From positions 1-64,000 of the forward strand of contig CACYKH010000005.1 in NCBI GenBank assembly GCA_902774915.1: a stretch of 64,000 nucleotides of DNA, written 5' to 3'. The notes beneath the pieces were generated by a model. That model was not told where the DNA came from. It searched no databases and worked only from the letters and a program-made list of their open reading frames with translations. Of this stretch, positions 1 to 8,329 are shown piece after piece. A program made the translations under genes and the position numbers. The stretch is from an uncultured Lachnospiraceae bacterium. GTDB taxonomy: Bacteria; Bacillota; Clostridia; Lachnospirales; Lachnospiraceae. Numbering within the stretch: the first letter of the stretch is position 1; every line of letters begins with the position of its first letter.

Positions 1-100
1 CTCTTAAGACCCCTCGAAGACTACGAGGTTGATAGGCACTGGGTGTAAGCATGGCAACATGTTTAGCTGAGGTGTACTAATAGGTCGTGAGCTTTTCCTG
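1..100 (+). rRNA. 23S ribosomal RNA, 3' end (partial)
   Basis: The first ~100 bases read as the conserved 3' terminus of 23S rRNA: the CCCTCGAAGACTACGAGGTT helix region, then the block ending TACTAATAGGTCGTGAGC. The gene begins outside the window. The 3' boundary at about base 100 is estimated from the family's usual end, not measured. No 5S-like sequence follows before the hairpin at 196 and the tRNA at 228. Confidence 0.93.
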
Positions 101-195
101 ATTTTAAGTAGGTACGTTTTGTGATGTTCGGGTGCTCGATTAGAAATCGAGCAATATCTGTATGAAGTTTTGAAAGTACAATATATGTACTAAAT

Positions 196-222
196 ACTCG
201 ATCTGCATAGATCGAGTTTTTT
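196..222 (+). terminator. Hairpin terminator after the rRNA operon
   Basis: Perfect 9-bp stem ACTCGATCT/AGATCGAGT with a GCAT loop, followed by a T run ending at 222. It has intrinsic-terminator form, yet it ends only five bases before tRNA-Trp. Either some polymerase reads through, the tRNA has a promoter inside the spacer, or the hairpin acts in RNA processing. A weak candidate promoter lies upstream (TTGAAA at 170-175, AATACT at 193-198). Confidence 0.7.
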
Positions 223-227
223 AAAAT

Positions 228-299
228 AGGGGATTCGTATAAGGGCTAGTATAGCGGTCTCCAAAACCGTTGATGGGGGTTCGAATCCCTCATCCCCTG
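228..299 (+). tRNA. tRNA-Trp (CCA anticodon)
   Basis: A full cloverleaf can be drawn by hand. The acceptor stem is AGGGGAT (228-234) with ATCCCCT (292-298) and discriminator G299. The D stem is GTAT/GTAT with two G-T pairs. The anticodon stem is GCGGT/ACCGT around loop CTCCAAA, and the T stem is GGGGG/CCCTC around TTCGAAT. The anticodon CCA makes it tryptophan. The 3' CCA is not encoded and would be added after transcription. Confidence 0.96.
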
Positions 300-310
300 T
301 ATTGAAATTA

Positions 311-347
311 AAGTCCTAAAACTATATAATGTTTTAGGACTTTTTTT
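311..347 (+). terminator. Intrinsic terminator after tRNA-Trp
   Basis: Perfect 12-bp stem AAGTCCTAAAAC/GTTTTAGGACTT with an 8-nt loop and a T7 tail. It separates the stable-RNA unit from the protein-coding genes that follow. Confidence 0.9.
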
Positions 348-394
348 GTTTTTTTACGATTGTTTTTAAATAATATATATATGGAGAAAAAATT

Positions 395-1528
395 ATGAAA
401 GATTTTAGATGTGATGGTTCTTACAAGAACGACCTGAAGGATTATAGTGAGAACATACTTGAGGAGTATGGTGTTTCTGCTAAGTCTTCGGAGAGAGAAA
501 TTATTTGTATGAGTGATGAGGGCAATGTGGTTGCCACCAAGCTTTATGCGGATCTTGTTTACTACAAGAAGATACTTAGAAAGCATCCTTACAGAGATGC
601 ATTCAATCTTTATCTCAAATCTGCAGGAATTACTATTGAAGATGGTGAGTGGAAGTTTTCTGACAGAGCTTATCCATTAGCATTTTGGAACATCGGATAT
701 ATCCTTGTTAATTATAAAAGAGAATCTTATTTAAAATATGTTGAAAAGATAGATGTTATCGAAAACATGACTCTTTCAGAAAGATTATCCATGGCACTTG
801 AACTTGCAGTTTCAACTCTGGAATATGAAAGCGTTGCCGGTGCAATCAATCTTGTAGGTCGTATTCTTAAAGAGGTATCTGAAGATGAAAAATTGTTTGC
901 CGAAGTACAACCAGTTATACAGAAGAAGATAGCTAATCTTGTTATCCCAGAGATAAAGGAAAAGATAGAAGATTGTGAGACTCAGGAACAGTGCGCTAAG
1001 GCTTCAGATACATTCTTTGTAGCTGCTGCTCAGTCTGGATATGTTTTTGCATGTAATAGCCTTGCAGCCAGAGAAGCTGATAAGATTGTTGATCTATATA
1101 ATCAGATGTCAGATTTTGCCAAAGCTGTAAAGAAGGGGGATGAAGAAAAGCTAGAAAGTATGCATGTTGATAATGATCTTAAGAATCAAATTGACAAGTG
1201 CATAATAGATTACATTTGCTATCTTAAGATTGCAGCAGATAGATACGAGTCATATGCAGCTAATCGTTTAGGTTTATTTTATATTACAGGTGAGATAAAG
1301 GGTTCTAATGGCACAGCTGCTCTTAAGGGGTATATTGATCCTTCTCTTGCTAAGGAATATTTTGAGAAGGCTACAGTTTATCCTGATGAGAATTCAGCCT
1401 GGGGTTATCTTAATCTTATGAAATATTTTCCTAAGACATATGAGAAAGATATTGATCTTATGAATGAACATATGGATTATATAAAAGCGCTTAATCCAGC
1501 AGTTTATAGTATAGCAATGGACCTTTAA
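395..1528 (+). CDS. Hypothetical protein, possibly helical-repeat (Sel1/TPR-like)
   Basis: A 377-residue soluble protein with no signal peptide or membrane segment. I do not recognise the family. The sequence is largely helical and acidic. The C-terminal third has a block around YAANRLGLFYITGEI and a following AKEYFEKATVYPDE stretch that resembles Sel1-type helix pairs, suggesting a protein-interaction scaffold. GGAGAA eight bases before ATG 395 supports the start. The next gene is a diguanylate cyclase with its own promoter, so a shared role is only a guess from adjacency. Confidence 0.75.
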   Translation: MKDFRCDGSYKNDLKDYSENILEEYGVSAKSSEREIICMSDEGNVVATKLYADLVYYKKILRKHPYRDAFNLYLKSAGITIEDGEWKFSDRAYPLAFWNIGYILVNYKRESYLKYVEKIDVIENMTLSERLSMALELAVSTLEYESVAGAINLVGRILKEVSEDEKLFAEVQPVIQKKIANLVIPEIKEKIEDCETQEQCAKASDTFFVAAAQSGYVFACNSLAAREADKIVDLYNQMSDFAKAVKKGDEEKLESMHVDNDLKNQIDKCIIDYICYLKIAADRYESYAANRLGLFYITGEIKGSNGTAALKGYIDPSLAKEYFEKATVYPDENSAWGYLNLMKYFPKTYEKDIDLMNEHMDYIKALNPAVYSIAMDL

Positions 1529-1535
1529 TAAAGCT

Positions 1536-1565
1536 TTGTATTCATAAACTTTTTTGTGCTATAAT
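1536..1565 (+). promoter_or_regulatory. Sigma-A-type promoter of the diguanylate cyclase gene
   Basis: TTGTAT (1536-1541), an 18-bp spacer and TATAAT (1560-1565), placed 48 bp before the ATG at 1613. The -10 box is perfect. This gives the GGDEF gene its own promoter just after the preceding stop codon. Confidence 0.6.
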
Positions 1566-1612
1566 GAAGTTTGGTTTTAAATAACAATAAAAACATTTTA
1601 TGGAGAGGGAAA

Positions 1613-2974
1613 ATGTTTAAGAAGTTGGTTTATTTAAGAGAACGTGGAATATCTCTCAGACATCTTAATATTGCCATGTTTGCTATTGCAATCATTATAT
1701 CTGCAATTTTGTTTTATGAAATGCATGAGACGTCTACGATATATAAACGAACTCACAAAGTAACTCAGACTCAGATTGTACTTGAGGAGAGTGCAGAAGA
1801 TGTTCGTGTTGCATCTGATTATCTTACAGAACAGATGCGTAGATTTGTTATTACTGGTGACAGAGAGTATCTGGATAATTATTTTACTGAAGCTTTTGTT
1901 ACAAAGAGAAGAGAAAAAGCTCTTGGTACTATGGAAAAGCATCAGGAAAATAGAGATGCTATCAATAACATCAGAAATGCAACTGAGGGTTCTAATGAAC
2001 TGATGGATACGGAATACTATGCAGCACGTCTTATTGTTGAGGCGTATGGATATGATGTGACAGAGTATCCTGAGGAAATACAGAATGTAACAATTACAGA
2101 AGGTGATCTAAAGCTTTCTACCGATGAAATGAAAGCATATGCTATCCAGCTTCTTTTTAATGATGCATATTCCAAAAAGAAGGACCAGATAATGTCCAAT
2201 ATGGATAGCTGTATTGATGAACTCAAAAATGAGCTTAAGGAAGAGCAGAATGTTGCATCTGAACAAATGAGTCATCAGGTATTCGTTGAACATACACTTA
2301 CTGTTGTTCTAATTGCTATTATGCTCGGAATTGTAATTATGACATCAAGACTCATAATTGCGCCAATTATAAATGCTATCTTCCTTATCCGTGATGAGAG
2401 AGATATCCCTATTGAAGGAGCTTACGAGGTAAGGTTCCTTGCGAAGACTTATAATCTGATGTTTAATAATCATCAGCAAAGCAGGGAAAAGCTTACATAC
2501 GAAGCAACTCATGATAAATTAACAGGCCTTTATAATAGAAGAGGTTATGATTTCCTTATAAAGAATGTTGATATGGAAACCTCAACTCTTATCATTATTG
2601 ACCTTGATAATTTTAAGAATGTAAATGATACCTATGGCCATGATATTGGTGACAAGGTTCTGGCTAAAGCTGCAGATATTATTTTTAACAGCTTCCGTAA
2701 TGCAGATTATGTTTGCAGAATTGGTGGGGATGAGTTTGCAGTAATAATGGTTCATTCTGATTACGAACTTACAGAGCTGATTCGTAAGAAATATGAAATT
2801 ATGAATGAGAAGATGAAAGATGACGAAGATGGCCTTCCACCACTTTCATTCAGTGCCGGTGTTGCATTTGGTGAGGTTGGCAGAGATATCAATACTGTAT
2901 TTAAGGGTGCTGATGAGGCTCTGTACAGAGCAAAAGAAGGTGGACGCGGCAATATCTGCTTCCATGATATGTAA
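1613..2974 (+). CDS. Membrane-anchored diguanylate cyclase (GGDEF)
   Basis: A 453-residue protein predicted to make cyclic di-GMP from two GTP. One membrane segment lies near residues 17-36, then a ~200-residue extracytoplasmic region that may sense a signal, a second membrane segment near 225-250, and a C-terminal GGDEF domain. The active-site GGDEF is at residues 371-375. An RxxD inhibitory site (R362-D365) lies five residues before it, the standard spacing for product inhibition. ATG 1613 follows GGAGAGG, so it is preferred over an in-frame TTG at 1571 that lacks a ribosome site. It is transcribed alone between the promoter at 1536 and the terminator at 2991. Confidence 0.93.
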   Translation: MFKKLVYLRERGISLRHLNIAMFAIAIIISAILFYEMHETSTIYKRTHKVTQTQIVLEESAEDVRVASDYLTEQMRRFVITGDREYLDNYFTEAFVTKRREKALGTMEKHQENRDAINNIRNATEGSNELMDTEYYAARLIVEAYGYDVTEYPEEIQNVTITEGDLKLSTDEMKAYAIQLLFNDAYSKKKDQIMSNMDSCIDELKNELKEEQNVASEQMSHQVFVEHTLTVVLIAIMLGIVIMTSRLIIAPIINAIFLIRDERDIPIEGAYEVRFLAKTYNLMFNNHQQSREKLTYEATHDKLTGLYNRRGYDFLIKNVDMETSTLIIIDLDNFKNVNDTYGHDIGDKVLAKAADIIFNSFRNADYVCRIGGDEFAVIMVHSDYELTELIRKKYEIMNEKMKDDEDGLPPLSFSAGVAFGEVGRDINTVFKGADEALYRAKEGGRGNICFHDM

Positions 2975-2990
2975 AATAGAATCTACTTAT

Positions 2991-3017
2991 CCCGTGGTGA
3001 AAGCCACGGGATTTTTT
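2991..3017 (+). terminator. Intrinsic terminator after the GGDEF gene
   Basis: Stem CCCGTGG/CCACGGG with a 6-nt loop, followed by ATTTTTT. It ends the diguanylate cyclase transcript ahead of the xylosidase promoter. Confidence 0.88.
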
Positions 3018-3049
3018 ATTTCTTCGGTTGAGAATGCATTTTACAAAAT

Positions 3050-3115
3050 CGCAACATATGTAAAATATACCGCAACATTTGAAAAGTATTTACAAAATGC
3101 CTATGTTACTATTAA
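3050..3115 (+). promoter_or_regulatory. Tandem 21-bp direct repeat (AraC-type operator) and -10 of the xylosidase gene
   Basis: CGCAACAT occurs at 3050 and again at 3071, exactly 21 bp apart, and the similarity extends over each 21-bp unit (ATGTAAAA, then TTGAAAAG). The second unit ends at 3091, next to the -35 position of a weak -10 (TATTAA, 3110-3115). Two half-sites two helical turns apart, abutting a poor promoter, is the usual layout for an AraC-family activator. The same arrangement occurs before the sugar-binding-protein gene at 12124-12186. Confidence 0.6.
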
Positions 3116-3183
3116 CGAGTAGGTTAATGCGATAGATTGTGAAGGTTAAAGTATTTATATAGAATTTGAATGGAGAAACAGTA

Positions 3184-5310
3184 ATGAATAAAGAGTTCAA
3201 GGATACAGCAAAGAAACTAGTTGATTCTATGACATTAGAGGAAGCTGCTTCTCAGATCAAGTATGATAGTCCAGCTATTGATAGACTTGGTATTCCAGCA
3301 TATAACTGGTGGAACGAGGGTCTTCATGGACTTGCAAGAGCAGGTACTGCTACTGTATTCCCACAAGCTATTGCTCTCGCAGCAATGTTTGACAAGGATA
3401 TGCTTGAGAAGATAGGCGATGTTATCGCAACTGAGGCAAGAGCCAAATATAATGAATCTAAGAAGCTTGGCGATAGAGACTTATACAAGGGTATTACAAT
3501 GTGGTCCCCAAATGTAAATCTTTTCCGTGATGCCAGATGGGGTAGAGGACAGGAAACTTACGGTGAAGATCCTTACCTTACAGCAAGACTCGGAGTTGCA
3601 TTTATCAGAGGACTTCAGGGAAGTGGAAAATACCTTAAGGTTTCAGCTTGTGCCAAGCATTTTGCTGTGCATTCAGGACCTGAGGCACTGCGTCATGGCT
3701 TTGATGCTAAGGCTTCAAAGAAGGATTTGGAAGAGACATATCTTCCTGCTTTCTATGCAGCTGTAAAGGATGCAGATGTATCTGGTGTTATGGGTGCTTA
3801 TAACAGAGTAAACGGCGAGGCGGCTTGCGCAAGTCAGGAACTTGTTGTTAAGACACTTCGTAAAGATTGGGAGTTCGATGGCTATTTCGTTTCCGATTTC
3901 TTAGCACTTATGGACTTCCATGAAAATCATCATGTAACTAAAGATGTTTTTGAAACATGTGCTATGGCCCTTAAAGCTACATGCGATGTAAATGCAGGAT
4001 TTGCTTACAGAAGCATGATGGAAGCTTACGAAAAGGGAATGGTTACAGAAGAAGAAATTAGAAATGCAGCCATCAGTGCTTATACGATCAGAGCAGCGCT
4101 TGGTATGTTTGCTGATGATTGTGAGTATGACGAGATTGGTCTGGATGCCATCGATACAGATGAGTCAGCAGAGCTTTCTTATCAGGCAAGCGTTAATTCA
4201 ACAGTTCTTCTTAAGAATGATGGAATACTTCCTCTTAATAAAGATGATATTAAGAGTGTAGCAGTTATTGGCCCTACAGCTAATTCAATTGTAGTCCTTG
4301 AAGGAAACTACAATGGAACATCTTCCAGATATGTGACAAACATTGAAGGAATCAGAAATGCTGTAAATCCTGGAACAAGAGTTCTCTACTCAGAAGGCTC
4401 ACATCTCTTTGCTGATAAGGTTCAGAATCTTGCATTTGATGATGACAGACTCAGCGAGGCTGAGATGGTAGCAAAGGCTGCAGATGTAGTTATTCTCTAT
4501 GTTGGTCTTGATTCAACAATCGAAGGAGAGCAGGGAGATACAGGAAATGCATTCGCAGGCGGAGATAAAACATCTCTCTTCCTTCTTGAGCCACAGAGAA
4601 GACTGGTGGAAAGAGTTGTTTCAACTGGTAAGCCAGTAATTCTTGTTTGCAATACAGGTAGTGCTATGGACCTTTCATATGAAGATGAAAAATGCAATGC
4701 AATCCTTCAGAGCTGGTACAGTGGTCAGGCTGGTGGTCAGGCAGTTGCAGATATAATCTTCGGTGATGCAGTTCCTAGTGGAAAGCTTCCTGTAACATTC
4801 TATAAGGATGGCACACAGCCACCTATGGAAGATTACAGCATGAAGGGTAGAACATATAGATATTATGAGGATACACCTCTTTATCCATTTGGATATGGTC
4901 TTTCATACAGCAGTTTCGAATATAGTGATTTGAAACTGGATGAGAATGGAGCAACAGTTACTGTTACAAATACAGGAAGTGTAAAAGCTGATGAAGTTGC
5001 AGAACTATATATAGATAAGATGCCAGAGGACAAGAAGTCAAACGGTCTTAATGGTGATGTTTCACAGCTTGATCCTGCTAATCAGCCTAAGTACAGTCTT
5101 GCAGGTTTTGAGAGAGTAAGCCTTGCACCTGGAGAATCCAAAGAGGTTGAATTCAGCTTCGATGAGAGGACATTTGACACTGTCCTTGAAGACGGCAGCA
5201 GAGTAAAACTTAAGGGTACTTACAAGTTATTTGTTGGTGGTCAGCAGCCTGATGAAAGAAGTACAGCACTTACTGGAAAGAAGTGTTTAGAGGGTGAGAT
5301 CACAATTTAG
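3184..5310 (+). CDS. Glycoside hydrolase family 3, probable beta-xylosidase
   Basis: A 708-residue cytoplasmic enzyme (no signal peptide) that should release monosaccharides from the non-reducing ends of beta-linked oligosaccharides. The N-terminal barrel carries the GH3 KHF motif (AKHF, 158-160) and a predicted nucleophile Asp238 in VSDF. The alpha/beta sandwich holds IEGE (Glu447/Glu449), where the acid/base sits, and a C-terminal fibronectin-III-like domain follows. Xylose is favoured over glucose because of the pentose-pathway genes downstream and of WWNEGLHG near residues 42-49, common in xylosidases. ATG 3184 follows GGAGAA; an in-frame TTG at 3166 has no ribosome site. Confidence 0.88.
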   Translation: MNKEFKDTAKKLVDSMTLEEAASQIKYDSPAIDRLGIPAYNWWNEGLHGLARAGTATVFPQAIALAAMFDKDMLEKIGDVIATEARAKYNESKKLGDRDLYKGITMWSPNVNLFRDARWGRGQETYGEDPYLTARLGVAFIRGLQGSGKYLKVSACAKHFAVHSGPEALRHGFDAKASKKDLEETYLPAFYAAVKDADVSGVMGAYNRVNGEAACASQELVVKTLRKDWEFDGYFVSDFLALMDFHENHHVTKDVFETCAMALKATCDVNAGFAYRSMMEAYEKGMVTEEEIRNAAISAYTIRAALGMFADDCEYDEIGLDAIDTDESAELSYQASVNSTVLLKNDGILPLNKDDIKSVAVIGPTANSIVVLEGNYNGTSSRYVTNIEGIRNAVNPGTRVLYSEGSHLFADKVQNLAFDDDRLSEAEMVAKAADVVILYVGLDSTIEGEQGDTGNAFAGGDKTSLFLLEPQRRLVERVVSTGKPVILVCNTGSAMDLSYEDEKCNAILQSWYSGQAGGQAVADIIFGDAVPSGKLPVTFYKDGTQPPMEDYSMKGRTYRYYEDTPLYPFGYGLSYSSFEYSDLKLDENGATVTVTNTGSVKADEVAELYIDKMPEDKKSNGLNGDVSQLDPANQPKYSLAGFERVSLAPGESKEVEFSFDERTFDTVLEDGSRVKLKGTYKLFVGGQQPDERSTALTGKKCLEGEITI

Positions 5311-5419
5311 TAAAATATCGAAAATAGTTCCTAAAATATTGTAAATCAATTTTTGAAAAAAATAATATAATGTATTTGTCATAAAGGGACAAATATATGA
5401 AAGTGGAGGATAAATAATA

Positions 5420-6073
5420 ATGAAGTTCTTTATTGATACTGCAAATGTTGACGACATAAGAAAAGCTAATGACATGGGCGTTATCTGTGGTGTTACTACA
5501 AACCCATCACTCATTGCTAAAGAAGGAAGAGATTTCAATGAAGTCATCAAGGAAATCACATCTATCGTAGATGGTCCTATCAGTGGCGAGGTTAAGGCTA
5601 CTACAGTGGACGCTGAAGGAATGATTGCAGAAGGTCGCGAGATTGCTGCTATTCATCCAAACATGATAGTAAAGATTCCTATGACTGTTGAAGGTCTTAA
5701 GGCTGTTAAGGTTCTTTCAGCTGAAGGAATTAAGACAAATGTTACTCTTATTTTCTCAGCTAATCAGGCACTTCTTGCTGCAAGAGCAGGAGCTACTTAT
5801 GTATCACCATTCCTTGGAAGACTTGATGATATCAATATGCCAGGAATTAATCTTATTGAAGATATAGTTCAGATCTTCGAGAACTATGGTATAGAGACAG
5901 AGATAATCGCTGCAAGTATCAGAAATACTGTTCATGTAACAGAGTGTGCACTTGCAGGTGCTGATATTGCAACAGTTCCTTATGCTGTAATTGAGCAGAT
6001 GACAAAGCATCCTCTTACAGATCAGGGTATTGTAAAGTTCCAGCAGGATTATATTAAGGTATTCGGTGAGTAA
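5420..6073 (+). CDS. tal: Transaldolase (small, TalC-type)
   Basis: A 217-residue class I aldolase-fold enzyme that moves dihydroxyacetone units between sugar phosphates in the non-oxidative pentose phosphate pathway. The Schiff-base lysine is Lys85 in VKIPMT. Fructose-6-phosphate aldolases of this subfamily carry Gln and Tyr at two diagnostic positions; this protein has Glu57 (SGEVKATT) and Phe131 (SPFLGR), the transaldolase pattern. A TATAAT box lies at 5366-5371 without a clear -35. The ribosome site is GGAGG. Genes for the two halves of transketolase, its partner enzyme, follow. Confidence 0.92.
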   Translation: MKFFIDTANVDDIRKANDMGVICGVTTNPSLIAKEGRDFNEVIKEITSIVDGPISGEVKATTVDAEGMIAEGREIAAIHPNMIVKIPMTVEGLKAVKVLSAEGIKTNVTLIFSANQALLAARAGATYVSPFLGRLDDINMPGINLIEDIVQIFENYGIETEIIAASIRNTVHVTECALAGADIATVPYAVIEQMTKHPLTDQGIVKFQQDYIKVFGE

Positions 6074-6113
6074 AAAATGTGATAAAATGTGACTGGACAT
6101 TTTTTGTCACATT
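6072..6113 (+). promoter_or_regulatory. Overlapping hairpins between transaldolase and transketolase
   Basis: Two mutually exclusive folds are possible. One is AAAAAATGT (6072-6080), or its shorter form AAAATGT, pairing with ACATTTTTT (6097-6105), which resembles a weak terminator. The other is AATGTGAC (6086-6093) with GTCACATT (6106-6113). The ten bases TTGTCACATT recur in the xylulokinase leader. The element could end part of the tal transcript or bind a regulator. Confidence 0.45.
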
Positions 6114-6134
6114 ATTAGAAAAGGAATGAAGAAA

Positions 6135-6962
6135 ATGAACCAAGAAACGAAACTCGAACTAGAAACTCAGGCAAGAGAAATAAGGAAGGGTATCGTAACA
6201 GCTGTTCATAGTGCAAAGTCTGGACATCCAGGTGGATCACTTTCAGCTGCAGATATCATGACCTATTTATATTTCAAAGAGATGAATATTGATCCTGCGA
6301 ATCCAAAGGATCCGAATAGAGACAGATTCGTTCTGTCCAAAGGGCATATTGCTCCAGCGCTTTATTCAACTCTTTCACACAGAGGTTATTTTCCAACCTC
6401 TGATTTGACAACCCTCCGTCATACAGGTTCTTACTTACAGGGACATCCGGATATGAAGCACATTCCGGGCGTGGACATGTCATCCGGTTCCCTGGGGCAG
6501 GGCCTTTCAGCAGCTGTAGGTATGGCACTTGCAGCAAAGCTCGATGGCAAAGACTACAGAGTGTTTGCTATGTGTGGCGATGGTGAAATTGAAGAAGGTC
6601 AGATCTGGGAAGCAGCAATGTTTGCTGGCTTCAAAAAATTAGACAATCTTACTGTTATCGTTGATAACAATAATCTTCAGATTGATGGTTCTATTGATGA
6701 GGTATGCTCACCTTATCCAATCCCAGAGAAGTTTGAAGCTTTTGGTTTCAACGTAATCAGTATAGATGGTCATGACTTCGATGCTATCGAAGATGCATTT
6801 GCTAAGGCAAAGGCGACAACAGGAAAGCCTACCGCTATAATTGCTAAAACAGTTAAAGGTAAAGGCGTTTCATTTATGGAGAATCAGTGCGGATGGCATG
6901 GCAAGGCTCCAAACGATGAGGAGTTTGAAACAGCTCTTAAAGATTTGGAGGTGAATGCATAA
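6135..6962 (+). CDS. Transketolase, N-terminal (thiamine-diphosphate-binding) subunit
   Basis: About 275 residues, the N-terminal half of a split transketolase, which transfers two-carbon ketol units between pentose and other sugar phosphates. The TPP-binding stretch GDGEIEEGQIWEA and the later NNN, the substrate-side HSAKSGHPGG near the start and GHPDMKH are all present. It needs the C-terminal subunit encoded next, whose start codon overlaps this stop by one base. Two in-frame ATGs exist (6126 and 6135). AAGGA sits about eight bases before 6135 but touches 6126, so the second is preferred. An intact active site requires both polypeptides. Confidence 0.92.
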   Translation: MNQETKLELETQAREIRKGIVTAVHSAKSGHPGGSLSAADIMTYLYFKEMNIDPANPKDPNRDRFVLSKGHIAPALYSTLSHRGYFPTSDLTTLRHTGSYLQGHPDMKHIPGVDMSSGSLGQGLSAAVGMALAAKLDGKDYRVFAMCGDGEIEEGQIWEAAMFAGFKKLDNLTVIVDNNNLQIDGSIDEVCSPYPIPEKFEAFGFNVISIDGHDFDAIEDAFAKAKATTGKPTAIIAKTVKGKGVSFMENQCGWHGKAPNDEEFETALKDLEVNA

Positions 6963-7900
6963 TGTCAGATGTAGTAAAAATCGCAACAAGAGATAGTTAT
7001 GGAAATGCTCTCGTAGAGCTTGGAAAAGAAAAGGATAATGTAGTAGTTCTTGATGCAGATCTTGCAGCAGCAACTAAGACAGCAACTTTCAAGAAAGCTT
7101 TCCCTGAGAGACATATTGATTGTGGTATCGCAGAGTCAAATATGATCGGCATTGCTGCCGGACTTTCAACATGTGGCAAGGTTCCATTTGCAAGTACATT
7201 TGCAATGTTTGCTGCTGGACGTGCTTTCGAGCAGGTTAGAAACTCAGTTGGATACCCACATCTTAATGTAAAGATTGGTGCAACACATGCCGGTATATCT
7301 GTTGGTGAAGATGGTGCTTCACATCAGTGTAATGAGGATATAGCTCTTATGAGAACTATTCCTGGAATGACAATCATCAATCCTTCAGATGATATTGAAG
7401 CTAAGGCTGCAGTTAAGGCTGCATATGAGATTGATGGACCAGTTTATATGAGGTTCGGTCGTCTTGCAGTTCCTGTAATAAATGACAATGCTGATTACAA
7501 GTTTGAGGTTGGTAAGGGAGTTCTTCTTAAGGACGGAACTGATATTACAATCCTCGCTACAGGACTTGAAGTTGGTGAGTCACTCAAGGCAGCTGAAAGC
7601 CTTGAGGCAGATGGTATTAGTGTAAGAGTGATCAACATTCATACTATCAAGCCAATCGATAAAGATATTGTAGTTAAGGCTGCAAAAGAAACTAAGAAGC
7701 TTTTCACAGTTGAAGAGCATTCAATCATTGGTGGTCTGGGAAGTGCGGTAGCAGAAGTACTTGCTGAAGAAAATCCAGCTCCACTTTACAGAATCGGCGT
7801 TAGAGATACATTTGGCGAGTCTGGCCCGGCAGTTGAACTGCTTCATAAATATAAGCTGGATGCTGAAGGTATCTACGAGCAGATTAAAAATAATATGTAA
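6962..7900 (+). CDS. Transketolase, C-terminal (pyrimidine-binding) subunit
   Basis: A 312-residue second half of the split transketolase. It carries the pyrimidine-binding domain, with the catalytic Glu expected within CGIAESNMIG, followed by the C-terminal domain (GLEVGES, FTVEEHSIIGGLG). The ATG overlaps the TAA of the first subunit (TAATG), so translation is coupled and equimolar amounts are expected. The pair links xylulose-5-phosphate made by the downstream xylulokinase to glycolysis. Confidence 0.93.
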   Translation: MSDVVKIATRDSYGNALVELGKEKDNVVVLDADLAAATKTATFKKAFPERHIDCGIAESNMIGIAAGLSTCGKVPFASTFAMFAAGRAFEQVRNSVGYPHLNVKIGATHAGISVGEDGASHQCNEDIALMRTIPGMTIINPSDDIEAKAAVKAAYEIDGPVYMRFGRLAVPVINDNADYKFEVGKGVLLKDGTDITILATGLEVGESLKAAESLEADGISVRVINIHTIKPIDKDIVVKAAKETKKLFTVEEHSIIGGLGSAVAEVLAEENPAPLYRIGVRDTFGESGPAVELLHKYKLDAEGIYEQIKNNM

Positions 7901-7924
7901 TAATATATTGGGAGGTTACAAATC

Positions 7925-8329
7925 ATGAAAAATTTACCTGAAGTAAAATTAGGTATTGTAGCAGTTAGTAGAGATTGTTTTCCAATGAGTCTTTCTGAGA
8001 GAAGAAGAGAGGCTGTAGTTGCTTCATATAAAGCTAAGTATGGTGATATTTATGAAAGCAAGGTAACAGTAGAAAACGAAGTTGATATGAGAAAAGCTCT
8101 TGCTGACGTTCAGGCAGCAGGCGTTAATGCACTTGTAGTATATCTTGGAAACTTTGGTCCAGAGTCAAGTGAAATCCTTCTTGTTAAGGAATTCGAAGGA
8201 CCAGCAGCAGTTATCGCTGCAGCAGAGGAGTCTGGTGACAGCCTTCTTGATGACAGAGGAGATGCTTACTGTGGTATGCTTAATGCAAGCTACAACCTTA
8301 AGCTGACGCTGATGAGTGTGCAGACATGA
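7925..8329 (+). pseudogene. Sugar isomerase (COG2407 type), N-terminal fragment before a frameshift
   Basis: The first 134 codons match the N-terminal domain of the L-fucose/L-arabinose isomerase-like family (RDCFPMSLSERRREAV, then VYLGNFGPESSE and DRGDAYCGMLNASYNL). After NLKL the frame runs into a family-unlike tail and stops at 8329. The family sequence resumes in another frame as ADECADMINDF from 8302 on. About a dozen residues expected between the two parts are absent, so a small out-of-frame deletion is more likely than a single-base slip. GGGAGG precedes ATG 7925. The isomerase would convert an aldose (possibly xylose, arabinose or fucose) to a ketose for the kinase at 9511. Confidence 0.75.

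Noticed and set aside
1571-1612. Upstream TTG starts for the GGDEF gene (and likewise at 3166 and 9448)
   Set aside because: Each lacks a ribosome site, whereas an in-frame ATG with a clear GGAG-type site follows; the 9448 start lies inside a hairpin.
5420-6073. Fructose-6-phosphate aldolase instead of transaldolase
   Set aside because: The two residues that separate the enzymes are Glu57 and Phe131 here, as in transaldolases; aldolases have Gln and Tyr.
8326-8329. ATGA overlap as evidence for two genuine separate isomerase genes
   Set aside because: Family similarity extends upstream of the ATG in the second frame (ADECAD), there is no good ribosome site, and the N-terminal fragment ends in a family-unlike tail.
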